From Candidatus Stoquefichus massiliensis AP9 (GTDB taxonomy: Bacteria > Bacillota_I > Bacilli_A > Erysipelotrichales > Coprobacillaceae): 44,389 nt of DNA. The stretch covers positions 5,415 to 49,803 of the forward strand of contig NZ_HG005295.1 of the NCBI RefSeq assembly GCF_000455285.1. Reading direction: 5' to 3'. Below, one piece after another: positions 17,991 through 26,676 of this stretch. Numbering within the stretch: position 1 is the first letter of the stretch; the number at the start of each line of letters is the position of its first letter. The notes under the pieces are model-generated. The model searched no databases. It was not told where the DNA came from and worked only from the letters and a program-made list of their open reading frames with translations. Both the position numbers and the translations under genes were made by a program.

Positions 17991-18974
17991 CTATTCTTTA
18001 TTATCTTCATACAAGAAACATGCGACAAGTCGACCATTGACTTCCTTTAATTCAGGTTTTGCCTGTGCACATTTCTCTGTAGCCTTAGGACAACGTGTTC
18101 TAAACACACATCCTGAAGGCGGATTGATTGGACTAGGAAGTTCTCCCTCAAGAACTATCCTTTGTCTCTCACGAGCTATTTTAGGATCTGGTATTGGTAC
18201 AGATGATAAAAGAGCTTGTGTATATGGATGTAGTGGATCAGTATAAACTTCATCACTATTTCCAACTTCAACTAAATTTCCTAAATACATAACTCCAATA
18301 CGATCTGAAATATGTTTCACCATACTCAAATCATGAGCAATAAATAAATAAGAAATTCCCATTTCTGCTTGAATTTTTTCAAGCAAATTTATTACCTGCG
18401 CCTGAATAGAAACATCTAGCGCTGAAATAGGCTCATCACAAACGATAAACTTTGGATTAAGTGCAAGTGTTCTTGCAATTCCAATACGTTGTCTTTGTCC
18501 ACCAGAGAACTCATGTGGATATCTACGGATATGGTCTTGTTTTAAACCAACCAAATCAAGTAATTCTCTTACACGTTTTTCTCTTTCTTCTTTTGTATCA
18601 AAGATTCCATGTATATCCATTGGTTCACGAATAATCTCACCAACAGTCATACGTGGATTTAAACTTGCATATGGATCTTGGAAAATCATTTGGACATCTT
18701 GTCTAAACTTTTTCAAATCTTCTCCATGAATTTTTGTAATATCTTGCCCATCAATTAAAATTTGACCACTGGTTGGTTGATTAATTTTGACAATAGCACG
18801 ACCAGTTGTTGATTTCCCACAACCAGATTCACCAACTAAACCAAATGTCTCACCTGGATAAATCTTTAAGGAAATTCCATCAACTGCTTTAACTTCATCT
18901 TTTTTCTTTAGGAATCCGCCATTCACATAGAAATATACTTTTAAATCTTTCAGTTCTAATATAGGTTCAGCCAT
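17991..18974 (-). CDS. oppF: Oligopeptide ABC transporter ATP-binding protein OppF
   Basis: A 327-residue ATPase of the Opp importer. Walker A is GESGCGKSTTGRA, the signature FSGGQRQRIGIARTLA, Walker B FIVCDEPISALDV and the switch His is in FIAHDLSMV. A C-terminal oligo_HPY extension has C-x5-C-x6-C and a later C (VFRTR and PKATEK between the first three). That cysteine pattern is shared by OppD and may hold an iron-sulfur cluster, as reported for related dipeptide transporters. Starting MAEPILELKDLKV, it follows oppD by two bases and pairs with it as a heterodimer. Confidence 0.95.
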   Translation of the reverse strand: MAEPILELKDLKVYFYVNGGFLKKKDEVKAVDGISLKIYPGETFGLVGESGCGKSTTGRAIVKINQPTSGQILIDGQDITKIHGEDLKKFRQDVQMIFQDPYASLNPRMTVGEIIREPMDIHGIFDTKEEREKRVRELLDLVGLKQDHIRRYPHEFSGGQRQRIGIARTLALNPKFIVCDEPISALDVSIQAQVINLLEKIQAEMGISYLFIAHDLSMVKHISDRIGVMYLGNLVEVGNSDEVYTDPLHPYTQALLSSVPIPDPKIARERQRIVLEGELPSPINPPSGCVFRTRCPKATEKCAQAKPELKEVNGRLVACFLYEDNKE

Positions 18975-18976
18975 TA

Positions 18977-19990
18977 TTATTCACCCTTCCCTTCTTTTGC
19001 AAGAGGATGAGATAACCAACAAGAAGCCTGATGAGTATCAGAATAAACTTCTTGAGATGGCATTTTCATCTTACAAACTTTCATTGCTTTTTCACATCTA
19101 TCAACAAATGGACACCAATCTCCAAGGTTTAATAAATCTGGTGGTGATCCAGGAATTGGATGTAACTCTTTCTTTTCCTTATCTTCAGGATTTGCGATAC
19201 AAGATAATAATCCTTTTGTATATGGATGTTGTGGATTATAGAATATTTCATCTGCTGTTCCAATTTCAACAATTTTCCCACCATACATAATTGCAATTCT
19301 ATCACATAAACTTGCAACAACACCCAAATCATGTGTAATCATAATAATACTAGAATCAAGTTCATCACGTAATCCAGAAATCAAATCCAATACTTGTGCT
19401 TGAATTGTTACATCCAATGCAGTTGTTGGTTCATCCGCAATAATTAATTTTGGATTACAAGCCAAGGCAATCGCAATAATAATACGTTGTCTCATCCCAC
19501 CTGAAAATTGATGTGGATATTGCTTAATTCTAGATTCCGGCGAAGGAATTCCAACTTTAGCCATTAACTCAATTGCACGTTGTCTAGCTTCAGCTTTTGA
19601 AACGTTATTATGATTTAAAATTGGTTCTGTTAATTGTGTTTCAATTGTTAATACAGGATTCAAGAATGTCATTGGATCTTGGAAAATCATTGCCATATCA
19701 TTTCCACGAATATCACTCATTGTATCTTCATATTCTTTTTCACTTTTAAATGCTAATGGTGAAATATTCTTACCATCAAGAAGTATCTCTCCAGTTGCAA
19801 CTCTACCATTACCAGCTAATAAACCCATTACAGAAAACATTGTTTGTGATTTTCCTGAACCAGATTCACCAACTATACCTAAAATTTCACCTTTCTGAAC
19901 TTCAAACGAAACATCTCTTACAGCTTGAACAGTTCCATTATCAGTAGAAAACTCTGTAGAAAGGTTTTTGATTTCTAACATTGCAGACAT
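18977..19990 (-). CDS. oppD: Oligopeptide ABC transporter ATP-binding protein OppD
   Basis: A 337-residue ATPase, partner of OppF. Walker A is GESGSGKSQTMFS, the signature FSGGMRQRIIIAIALA, Walker B LIIADEPTTALDV and the switch His lies in MITHDLGVV. The C-terminal oligo_HPY segment carries CPFVDRCEKAMKVC and a later Cys, the same spacing as in OppF. GGGAGGTTATAAA precedes the ATG. It lies 12 bases after oppC. Confidence 0.95.
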   Translation of the reverse strand: MSAMLEIKNLSTEFSTDNGTVQAVRDVSFEVQKGEILGIVGESGSGKSQTMFSVMGLLAGNGRVATGEILLDGKNISPLAFKSEKEYEDTMSDIRGNDMAMIFQDPMTFLNPVLTIETQLTEPILNHNNVSKAEARQRAIELMAKVGIPSPESRIKQYPHQFSGGMRQRIIIAIALACNPKLIIADEPTTALDVTIQAQVLDLISGLRDELDSSIIMITHDLGVVASLCDRIAIMYGGKIVEIGTADEIFYNPQHPYTKGLLSCIANPEDKEKKELHPIPGSPPDLLNLGDWCPFVDRCEKAMKVCKMKMPSQEVYSDTHQASCWLSHPLAKEGKGE

Positions 19991-20002
19991 TTTATAACCT
20001 CC

Positions 20003-20935
20003 CTACTTCTTCTTTGGATCAAGAGCAACTCCTAATCCGTCTCCAATAAAGTTTAATGCTAACATTGTCAAACAAATAGCCATAACTGGCCAAATAATTT
20101 GAATTGGTTGAGACATCATCATACGACGTGCATCATTTGCTAAAGTTCCCCAACTTGCTTGTGGAGCATTCAACCCAATTCCTAAGAATCCTAAAAAGGC
20201 TTCATTAAAGATAACACTAGGTACTAACATTGTCACTGAAACAATGATAGGTCCCATTGAATTGACAATTAAATGTTTTAACAAAATACGTTTTCTACTT
20301 GCTCCTAAAACAAAAGCAGCTAATGAGAACTCTTGTTCTTTCAATGTTAAGACTTGAGCACGTACTTGTCTTGCCATCCCCATCCAAGAGGAAATTGTAA
20401 TTCCCAACATAATTGAAGTTAAACTAGGTTCTAGCACAACAACAATCATAATAATATATAAGATATCTGGAATAGAATACATCATATCAACAAAACGCAT
20501 CATTAACATATCTATTTTTCCACCAAGATAACCGGCAATACCACCATAAATAACACCAATACCTAAAGCAATAAACGCTCCCATAAATCCAACACTTAAC
20601 GAAATACGACCACCACACATAATACGAACTAAGATATCTCTACCAAACTTATCAGTTCCCATCAAGTGAGCCATAGTAGGTCCTTGATTCGCAATAGCCA
20701 TATTTTGTTCATCATAACTATATGGTGAAACCATTGGAATTATGATACAAGCTATAATCATAAACAAAACAAAGAATAATCCAATTAATGCCATTTTATT
20801 TTGCTTAAAACGTACCCATGCATCTTGAAAGTATGTTTTACTCTCATATGAAATCTTTTCAGCATTCTTTTCACTATCATCCAGTTTTTCAAATAAGTCT
20901 GGAGTCAATGTTAATTCTTCTTTTTTCAAATCCAT
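20003..20935 (-). CDS. oppC: Oligopeptide ABC transporter permease OppC
   Basis: A 310-residue inner permease subunit with a cytoplasmic N-terminal extension (about 45 residues) and six membrane segments. QDAWVRFKQNKMALIGL leads into the first helix, MGTDKFGRDILVRIMCGGR follows, and the EAA loop (coupling helix) is AAFVLGASRKRILLKHLIVN. EAFLGFLGIGLNAPQASWGT near the end is typical of DppC/OppC. It forms the transmembrane channel with OppB, whose gene ends 16 bases upstream. Confidence 0.95.
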   Translation of the reverse strand: MDLKKEELTLTPDLFEKLDDSEKNAEKISYESKTYFQDAWVRFKQNKMALIGLFFVLFMIIACIIIPMVSPYSYDEQNMAIANQGPTMAHLMGTDKFGRDILVRIMCGGRISLSVGFMGAFIALGIGVIYGGIAGYLGGKIDMLMMRFVDMMYSIPDILYIIMIVVVLEPSLTSIMLGITISSWMGMARQVRAQVLTLKEQEFSLAAFVLGASRKRILLKHLIVNSMGPIIVSVTMLVPSVIFNEAFLGFLGIGLNAPQASWGTLANDARRMMMSQPIQIIWPVMAICLTMLALNFIGDGLGVALDPKKK

Positions 20936-20951
20936 AATCTTAACTCCCTCC

Positions 20952-21869
20952 CTATTTCAATTTAATTCTTGGATCTACCATAGCAGATACAATATCAGTA
21001 ATTAAGTTGAATGAAATAATCAAAATACCTAAGAAAATAGTCATTCCCATAATCAATGGATAATCACGGTCCATAACAGATGTAACAAATGATGATCCAA
21101 GTCCAGGAATTGCAAAAATTGTTTCAACAACTAAACTTCCTGTTAATAAGAAAGCAAACATTGGCCCAATATATGTAATAACAGGCAACATTGCATTCTT
21201 TAAAGCATGTTTGATAATAACTTTTTTATATGGTGTTCCTTTAGAACGAGCTAAAATAATATAATCCTGTTTCATAACTTCCAGCATACTACTACGTGTC
21301 AAACGTGAAATCATTGATATTGGGTACAATGACAATGCTAATGCTGGTAAAATATAATGTGCTGGCGTTGCCAAACCTATAAATGGGAACATTTTTAAAT
21401 TAACCCCAAATATAACAACCAGTAACATTGCAATCAAGAATGAAGGAACACTGACTCCAATTGTCGCAATAAACATACAAACATTATTAACCCATTTCTT
21501 TCTTGAAAGAGCTGCAGTTGTCCCCAATGTAATTCCTACAGTCACAGCAACAATAAATGCTACAAAAGCTAATTTCGCTGTAACAGGAAATCCATTTCCA
21601 ATATAATATGTAACAGTACGTCCCTCATGTACCATACTTTCTCCCAAATCACCTTGAGCAACACCCTCTAAATATAAAGCATATTGCGTCACAACTGGTT
21701 TATCTAAATTATATCTTTCTTCTGCTGCTTTTCTTGCTTCAGCAGTCTTGAACTTTTCACCACTAATTGGCGAACCAGGCGTAGCCTTCATCAAAAAGAA
21801 AGTGGCACTAGATAAAACAAATAACGTTATAATCCCTATTAATATACGTTTTACTACATACTTACCCAT
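20952..21869 (-). CDS. oppB: Oligopeptide ABC transporter permease OppB
   Basis: A 305-residue permease with six membrane helices. It starts MGKYVVKRILIGIITLFVLS, followed by the family segment ATPGSPI and the periplasmic loop EERYNLDKPVVTQYALYL. The EAA loop is YIILARSKGTPYKKVIIKHALKN. VVETIFAIPGLGSSFV is typical for OppB/DppB. It is the first gene of the operon; the 308-base stretch upstream holds the likely promoter and operator. Confidence 0.95.
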   Translation of the reverse strand: MGKYVVKRILIGIITLFVLSSATFFLMKATPGSPISGEKFKTAEARKAAEERYNLDKPVVTQYALYLEGVAQGDLGESMVHEGRTVTYYIGNGFPVTAKLAFVAFIVAVTVGITLGTTAALSRKKWVNNVCMFIATIGVSVPSFLIAMLLVVIFGVNLKMFPFIGLATPAHYILPALALSLYPISMISRLTRSSMLEVMKQDYIILARSKGTPYKKVIIKHALKNAMLPVITYIGPMFAFLLTGSLVVETIFAIPGLGSSFVTSVMDRDYPLIMGMTIFLGILIISFNLITDIVSAMVDPRIKLK

Positions 21870-22055
21870 TTTTTACCATACCTTTCATCATAACAAAGAT
21901 ATTTTCATCTTTTACAAGCCAAACTTTATATAAAATATATCTTCGTACAATACATCATACATAAAAATTGTTCTTTGGTCAACTTTCTTTTTAAAAAAAT
22001 TTTGTCGATTTCATAATTTTCCAAAAATCTTTTCAATAATTTGTTTTTTTCATTA

Positions 22056-22098
22056 AAAAAGCGTTTGCTTTTTTATAATTGTATACATGTGTAAACAA
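22056..22098 (-). promoter_or_regulatory. Candidate opp operator with a weak cre-like site
   Basis: 22079-22098 is a 20-base imperfect palindrome of the form TTGTNTACANNTGTANACAA (two of ten pairs fail). Next to it AGCAAACGCTTTT matches a catabolite-response (cre) pattern with two mismatches. Control of opp by either is inference. Confidence 0.35.
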
Positions 22099-22151
22099 TT
22101 TGTTTTATCTTTTAGATATTTGTTCTGAACTAAAATGTAAAATTTATACAA

Positions 22152-22176
22152 AAAAACATACATCATGTATGTTTTT
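22152..22176 (-). terminator. Terminator of the MscS gene
   Basis: A 12-pair inverted repeat (AAAAACATACAT and ATGTATGTTTTT) with a T run on the minus strand, immediately after the stop codon at 22178. Confidence 0.85.
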
Positions 22177-22177
22177 G

Positions 22178-22993
22178 TTAAGATTTATCAGATTGATGAA
22201 TATGAACATCTAATTGTGAGTATGGAATGGCAATTCCCTGTTGATCAAAGGATTGTTTGATTTGTTCCATAAGATCATCTTTCAAATCATAATAATGATC
22301 AGTTTGTGACCATACTCTTAATCCAATAGCAATTGCATGATCTTTATATTCACTTACTCTCACATAAGGAACAGGTTCTTTAAGAGCATAGGGATGATTT
22401 TCAATGACATTCATTATTAATTGTTTAGCTAACTCAACATCACTTTCATAATGAATATCCATTGTCATATCTACTCTTCTAATATCCTCATGTGAATAAT
22501 TCACAAAAGTAGAAGATGCTAATTCATTATTAGGAATAACAACCATTTTATTATCAAAGGTCATCAGTATAGTATACAACAATTGAATTTCTTCTATCTT
22601 TCCTATATAACTGTTAACCTCAATAATATCACCTTTTACAAATGGTTTCGCAAATAAGATAATAATTCCAGAAACAATACCTTTCATTGAATCCTGCAAT
22701 CCCAAAACAATAGCTGCTCCAGCTGTGGTCAAAACAGCAACCAAAGAAGTCACAGAAACACCTAATTGTCCAATAACCGTAATTATGACAATAATTCTTA
22801 ATCCAACATTGACTATGGACTTTACAAAATTAATCACAATTGGATCAACATTAGATTTTTTCATCATTTTTACTAAAATATGAATTAAAATCTTTGTTCC
22901 ATACCATCCTAATATAAAGACAATCAATGCATCAACCAAATTAAGTCCCACATTTGTATACTTATCTATAAACGTTTGTAGTATATCATTCAT
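22178..22993 (-). CDS. Small-conductance mechanosensitive channel (MscS family)
   Basis: A 271-residue membrane protein that opens under membrane tension to release solutes in hypo-osmotic shock. There are three N-terminal helices: about residues 20-42 and 62-82, plus the pore helix near 86-110 with VLTTAGAAIVLGLQDSMKG, the Gly/Ala-rich pore lining. The beta domain follows with FVKGDIIEVNSYIGKIEEIQLLYT and VVIPNNELASSTFVNYS, and the C-terminal alpha/beta vestibule. The length is close to E. coli MscS (286). GAGGAA lies upstream of the ATG. It is single and divergent from degV. Confidence 0.92.
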   Translation of the reverse strand: MNDILQTFIDKYTNVGLNLVDALIVFILGWYGTKILIHILVKMMKKSNVDPIVINFVKSIVNVGLRIIVIITVIGQLGVSVTSLVAVLTTAGAAIVLGLQDSMKGIVSGIIILFAKPFVKGDIIEVNSYIGKIEEIQLLYTILMTFDNKMVVIPNNELASSTFVNYSHEDIRRVDMTMDIHYESDVELAKQLIMNVIENHPYALKEPVPYVRVSEYKDHAIAIGLRVWSQTDHYYDLKDDLMEQIKQSFDQQGIAIPYSQLDVHIHQSDKS

Positions 22994-23064
22994 CCAATAT
23001 TCCTCTTTTCATTGTATTATATATATAGTTTAAGAAATATTGTGAACATGTCAATATAAAAAGG

Positions 23065-23092
23065 TTGCATTATTTTATAAATAAGATAAAAT
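23065..23092 (+). promoter_or_regulatory. Promoter of degV
   Basis: TTGCAT (23065-23070) and TAAAAT (23087-23092) with a 16-base spacer. The Shine-Dalgarno site and ATG follow at 23120-23133. Confidence 0.5.
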
Positions 23093-23132
23093 AGAAATGT
23101 CAAATTACATACAATCAAGAAGGAGGAATCTC

Positions 23133-24005
23133 ATGAAAGTCGCTATAATGACTGATAGTAACAGTGGTATAACACAAAAGGAAGCCAAAGAATTAGGAAT
23201 TTTTGTTTTACCAATGCCTTTTACTATTGATGGTCAAGAGTATGAAGAAGATATCAATCTCTCACAAGATGAGTTTTATGATAAATTAATGAATGGTGCT
23301 GAAGTTTTCACTTCACAGCCTGCGGCTGGTGAGGTTACAAAGTTCTTCAATAATATTTTAAAAGATTATGATCAGATTGTACACATTCCAATGTCTAGTG
23401 GATTAAGTGGTTCTTGTCAAACAGCATTAATGCTATCTGATGAAGAAGAATTCAAAGATAAAGTTTACGTTGTTGATTCACAGCGTATTTCTGTGACACA
23501 GAAATATGATGTATTAGATGCAATTGAACTTGCTAAACAAGGAAAAGATGCAAAAGAAATTCATGACATATTAATGGATAACAAGTTAAATGCAACAATT
23601 TATATTACTGTTAATACTTTAGAATATTTGAAAAAAGGTGGCAGAATTACTCCTGCTGCTGCAGCATTAGGTGGATTACTAAAAATTAAGCCAATTTTAA
23701 CAATTCAGGGTGAAAAGCTTGATTCATTCCAAAAGACACGTACAATGGCAAAAGCCAATAAGATCATGATTAATGCAGCTTTAGAAGATATTAAAACACG
23801 TATTGATCCTGAACATGATGATATGTCAGGGGCACGTATTATGATTGCTTATACTTATGACAAAGAACAAGCTCTTGAATTTAAGAAACAAGTTGAAGAA
23901 ACTTTCCCTAACCATGAAATTATCTGTGATCCATTATCACTAAGCGTTGCTTGTCATATTGGGCCACATTCACTTGCAATTGCTGCATGTAAAAAGATTA
24001 TTTAG
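23133..24005 (+). CDS. DegV family fatty-acid-binding protein
   Basis: A 290-residue protein of the DegV/FakB family, which holds a fatty acid in a two-domain fold and can present it to the kinase FakA. The start MKVAIMTDSNSGI is typical, followed by PMPFTIDGQEY, TSQPAAGEV, IPMSSGLSGSCQTA and the domain-2 segment NTLEYLKKGGRITPAAAALGGLLKI. ATG 23133 with AGGAGG upstream is preferred over an in-frame start at 23097. FakA is not in the window. Which lipid it binds cannot be told. Confidence 0.92.
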   Translation: MKVAIMTDSNSGITQKEAKELGIFVLPMPFTIDGQEYEEDINLSQDEFYDKLMNGAEVFTSQPAAGEVTKFFNNILKDYDQIVHIPMSSGLSGSCQTALMLSDEEEFKDKVYVVDSQRISVTQKYDVLDAIELAKQGKDAKEIHDILMDNKLNATIYITVNTLEYLKKGGRITPAAAALGGLLKIKPILTIQGEKLDSFQKTRTMAKANKIMINAALEDIKTRIDPEHDDMSGARIMIAYTYDKEQALEFKKQVEETFPNHEIICDPLSLSVACHIGPHSLAIAACKKII

Positions 24006-24011
24006 TATGTA

Positions 24012-24036
24012 AATGAGAATGGCTTCCATTCTCATT
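24012..24036 (+). terminator. Terminator after degV
   Basis: AATGAGAATGG pairs with CCATTCTCATT (11 pairs, short loop), followed by CATTTTATT. Confidence 0.75.
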
Positions 24037-24062
24037 CATTTTATTATAAAATGAAGACAAAG

Positions 24063-24071
24063 TGGTATACT
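24063..24071 (+). promoter_or_regulatory. Extended -10 promoter of the RNase J gene
   Basis: TGGTATACT combines the TGn extension with a TATACT -10 box. No good -35 box is seen. The start codon follows at 24096. Confidence 0.45.
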
Positions 24072-24095
24072 ATAAAAGAAAGAAAGGTGAAACAA

Positions 24096-25847
24096 ATGGC
24101 AGATATGCCTCAAAAACGTTCTCCTCAACGTAGAAGAACACCTCATAATAGAACCAAAAAGACGAATATAAAAAATGACAACCACACACTAGATACAAAA
24201 GTCTTTGCTTTAGGAGGACTTAATGAAGTTGGAAAAAATATGTATTGTATTGAACATGATGATGAAATCATCATCATTGATGCAGGTGTCAAATTCGCCG
24301 AAGATGGATTACCAGGAATTGATTATGTTATTCCTGACTACTCTTATCTAAAAAGAAATCAAAAGAAAGTCAAAGCACTTTTAATTACTCATGGTCATGA
24401 AGACCATATTGGAGGAATTCCATTCCTCTTACAAATTGTTTCTGTTCCTTTTGTTTATGCTTCTCCTCTTGCTTGTGCAATGATTAGAAGAAAACTAGAA
24501 GAAAGAAGATTAACAAATGCTACAAAATTAATTCAAATCAATAATTTATATCAAGTGAAAACAAAACACTTTAATATTGGTTTCTTTAAAACAAATCATT
24601 CTATTCCTGAATCATTAGGAATTATTGTTAATACGCCTAATGGACGTGTTGTTTCTACTGGTGACTTTAAATTTGATTTGACACCAGTTGGTGATCCTGC
24701 TGATTATCAAGTTATGTCATTTTTAGGAGAAACCGGTGTTACATTATTAATGAGTGATTCAACAAATGCTGAAGTTCCTAGTTTCTCTATTAGTGAAAAA
24801 CAGGTTGCTTATAGCGTTCAAGAAGAATTTAGAAAAACAGAAGGTCGATTAATTGTTGCAACATTTGCATCAAATGTTCATCGTGTACAACAGATTATTG
24901 ATGCAGCCGTTAAATTTAACCGTAAAATATTAGTCTTTGGACGCTCAATGGAAAACAATATTCAAGTATCAAGAAAACTTGGATATATTAAATGTCCTGA
25001 TCGTTTCTTTATCAAGAATGATGAGGCCAAACGTTTACCAGACAACGAAATTCTTATTTTATGTACAGGAAGTCAAGGTGAAGCATTAGCTGCCTTAAGT
25101 CGTATTGCTAATGGAACACATCGTCAGATTTCAATCAAACCTGGAGATACTGTTCTTTTCTCATCTAATCCAATACCAGGTAATGCTGGCAGTGTCAGCA
25201 AAGTGATTAACAAACTTTATCGTGCTGGAGCCCGTGTTCTTACAAATGAAGCTATTAATAATTTACATACATCTGGTCATGCTTCACAAGAAGAACAAAA
25301 ACTTATGTTACTATTAACAAGACCAAAATATTTCTTTCCAGTTCATGGGGAATATCGTATGTTAAAGATTCATGCAAAACTCTTTGAAGAAGTTGGGCTT
25401 ATTAAAGGTAATTCCTTTGTTTTATCTAATGGTGATTCAATATTACTTCGTAATGGTGAAGCACGTTTAGGGCCTCGTGTTCATGTTGATGATATTTATG
25501 TTGATGGTAATGATATTACAGGATTATCTACAGCTGTATTAAGAGATCGTCAAATATTAAGTGAAGATGGAATGGTTTCAGTCTTAATCTCTATGGATTC
25601 ACGTTCAGGATGTCTGTTAAATAAACCAATCATTATGTCACGTGGCTTCGTATATATGCAAGAAAGCAAAGATATGATTAGAGAAGCTGAGTTCTTAGTA
25701 AGTCGTGAACTTTCTCAGTTACTTAAACGCAAAACAACTTTTGGTGAAATTAAAACAACAATCAGAGACACTCTTGGACCATACTTCTATCATAAAACAA
25801 AGCGTAATCCTATGATTATTCCTGTTATTATGAATAAGAAAGCATGA
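24096..25847 (+). CDS. rnj: Ribonuclease J
   Basis: A 583-residue metallo-beta-lactamase/beta-CASP nuclease for mRNA decay and rRNA maturation. After a basic N-terminal extension of about 35 residues (PQRRRTPHNRTKK), the core begins FALGGLNEVGKNMYCIE. The zinc motif is THGHEDHIGGIP, with further ligands in STGDFKFD and MSDSTNAE. The beta-CASP part and LHTSGHASQEEQ follow, then the C-terminal RNase J domain. ATG 24096 with AAAGGTG upstream is preferred over an in-frame start at 24051. It overlaps the next gene by four bases (ATGA). Whether it is J1 or J2 cannot be fixed from one copy. Confidence 0.95.
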   Translation: MADMPQKRSPQRRRTPHNRTKKTNIKNDNHTLDTKVFALGGLNEVGKNMYCIEHDDEIIIIDAGVKFAEDGLPGIDYVIPDYSYLKRNQKKVKALLITHGHEDHIGGIPFLLQIVSVPFVYASPLACAMIRRKLEERRLTNATKLIQINNLYQVKTKHFNIGFFKTNHSIPESLGIIVNTPNGRVVSTGDFKFDLTPVGDPADYQVMSFLGETGVTLLMSDSTNAEVPSFSISEKQVAYSVQEEFRKTEGRLIVATFASNVHRVQQIIDAAVKFNRKILVFGRSMENNIQVSRKLGYIKCPDRFFIKNDEAKRLPDNEILILCTGSQGEALAALSRIANGTHRQISIKPGDTVLFSSNPIPGNAGSVSKVINKLYRAGARVLTNEAINNLHTSGHASQEEQKLMLLLTRPKYFFPVHGEYRMLKIHAKLFEEVGLIKGNSFVLSNGDSILLRNGEARLGPRVHVDDIYVDGNDITGLSTAVLRDRQILSEDGMVSVLISMDSRSGCLLNKPIIMSRGFVYMQESKDMIREAEFLVSRELSQLLKRKTTFGEIKTTIRDTLGPYFYHKTKRNPMIIPVIMNKKA

Positions 25848-26662
25848 AAAAATTAAAATTATTAAGACGATTAATACTTTTATTAATCGTCTTTGGTTTA
25901 TTATTTATCGGTTATTATACCTACGCTTTGTCACCAAAAGATTATACTTTTTCAAATTATGAATATGTCCATAAAAATATTAATTCCCAATTAAATGGTT
26001 TTAAAATTGCCTATATTACTGATATACATCTTACAAATAAAGATAACTTAGAACGTTTTCAAAAAATGATAGAAAGACTTAACAATTATCCTTTTGATAT
26101 GGTTATCTTTGGTGGAGATCTTTATGATGGGAGTGTTTTTAATGCTAAAGAAGTATCAGCAGCTTTAAAAGATATTGATTGTAAATATGGTAAATTTGCT
26201 GTCTTAGGAGAAAATGATAAAAAAGCTTCATTAGAAGTCTCTCAAGTCCTAAACGATGGAGGATTTGAAGTCCTTGAAAATGAAGTACGAACAATTTATT
26301 ATAAAGATTCTTCCTTCCTCTTATATACTTATGATGGAGAATCAGATATCTCAGCACTCAAAGGTGAAACCAAGACAATTAAAATAATGGTAGCTCATCA
26401 GCCTGATACATTTTCACAAACACAGGGTCAAATTGATTTACAATTATCAGGTCATAGTGCTGGTGGTTCTATTTATATTCCTTATTATGGACCATTAATG
26501 AGTATTGATGGTGCAAAAACATATAATCATGGAGTCTATCAAAAAAGTGGATCAACTTTATTGGTATCCAATGGTTTCTCAGGTCCTTCAAGTTTTCCAT
26601 ATAAATTTTTTGCAAGAAATCAAATTAATTTTGTTACATTAAACACAAGTAGCAGTTCTTAA
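25844..26662 (+). CDS. Membrane-anchored metallophosphoesterase with altered metal motifs
   Basis: A 272-residue calcineurin-like phosphoesterase of the YkuE type, with an N-terminal membrane anchor (about residues 9-28) and the domain outside. AYITDIHLTN and VIFGGDLYDG are normal. The usual GNHD/E is GENDK, so the metal/catalytic His is Asn, and the usual GHTHGGQ is GHSAGGS, losing the second His. IMVAHQPD keeps one His. The changes suggest altered metal use or loss of catalysis. It overlaps the RNase J gene by four bases, hence is coupled to it. It ends in a terminator shared with the RpiR gene. Confidence 0.85.
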   Translation: MKKLKLLRRLILLLIVFGLLFIGYYTYALSPKDYTFSNYEYVHKNINSQLNGFKIAYITDIHLTNKDNLERFQKMIERLNNYPFDMVIFGGDLYDGSVFNAKEVSAALKDIDCKYGKFAVLGENDKKASLEVSQVLNDGGFEVLENEVRTIYYKDSSFLLYTYDGESDISALKGETKTIKIMVAHQPDTFSQTQGQIDLQLSGHSAGGSIYIPYYGPLMSIDGAKTYNHGVYQKSGSTLLVSNGFSGPSSFPYKFFARNQINFVTLNTSSSS

Positions 26663-26676
26663 AAGAACTGCTACTT
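26647..26676. terminator. Terminator shared by the phosphoesterase and RpiR genes
   Basis: A perfect 14-base inverted repeat (AAGTAGCAGTTCTT and AAGAACTGCTACTT) with TTCTTGTT on the plus side. It contains both stop codons. Confidence 0.8.

Larger units (their letters stand above)
21870..22177. other. Intergenic region upstream of oppB
   Basis: No gene is seen in this AT-rich stretch between oppB and mscS (both minus). It contains the MscS terminator (22152-22176), an operator-like palindrome at 22079-22098 and an AAAAAAGC/GCTTTTTT inverted repeat at about 22056-22075. An exact opp promoter could not be fixed; TATAAA at 22077-22072 is the best -10 candidate. Confidence 0.5.

Noticed and set aside
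22021-22098. A riboswitch before the opp operon
   Set aside because: The stretch is AT-rich with simple palindromes and shows none of the conserved motifs of known riboswitch classes.
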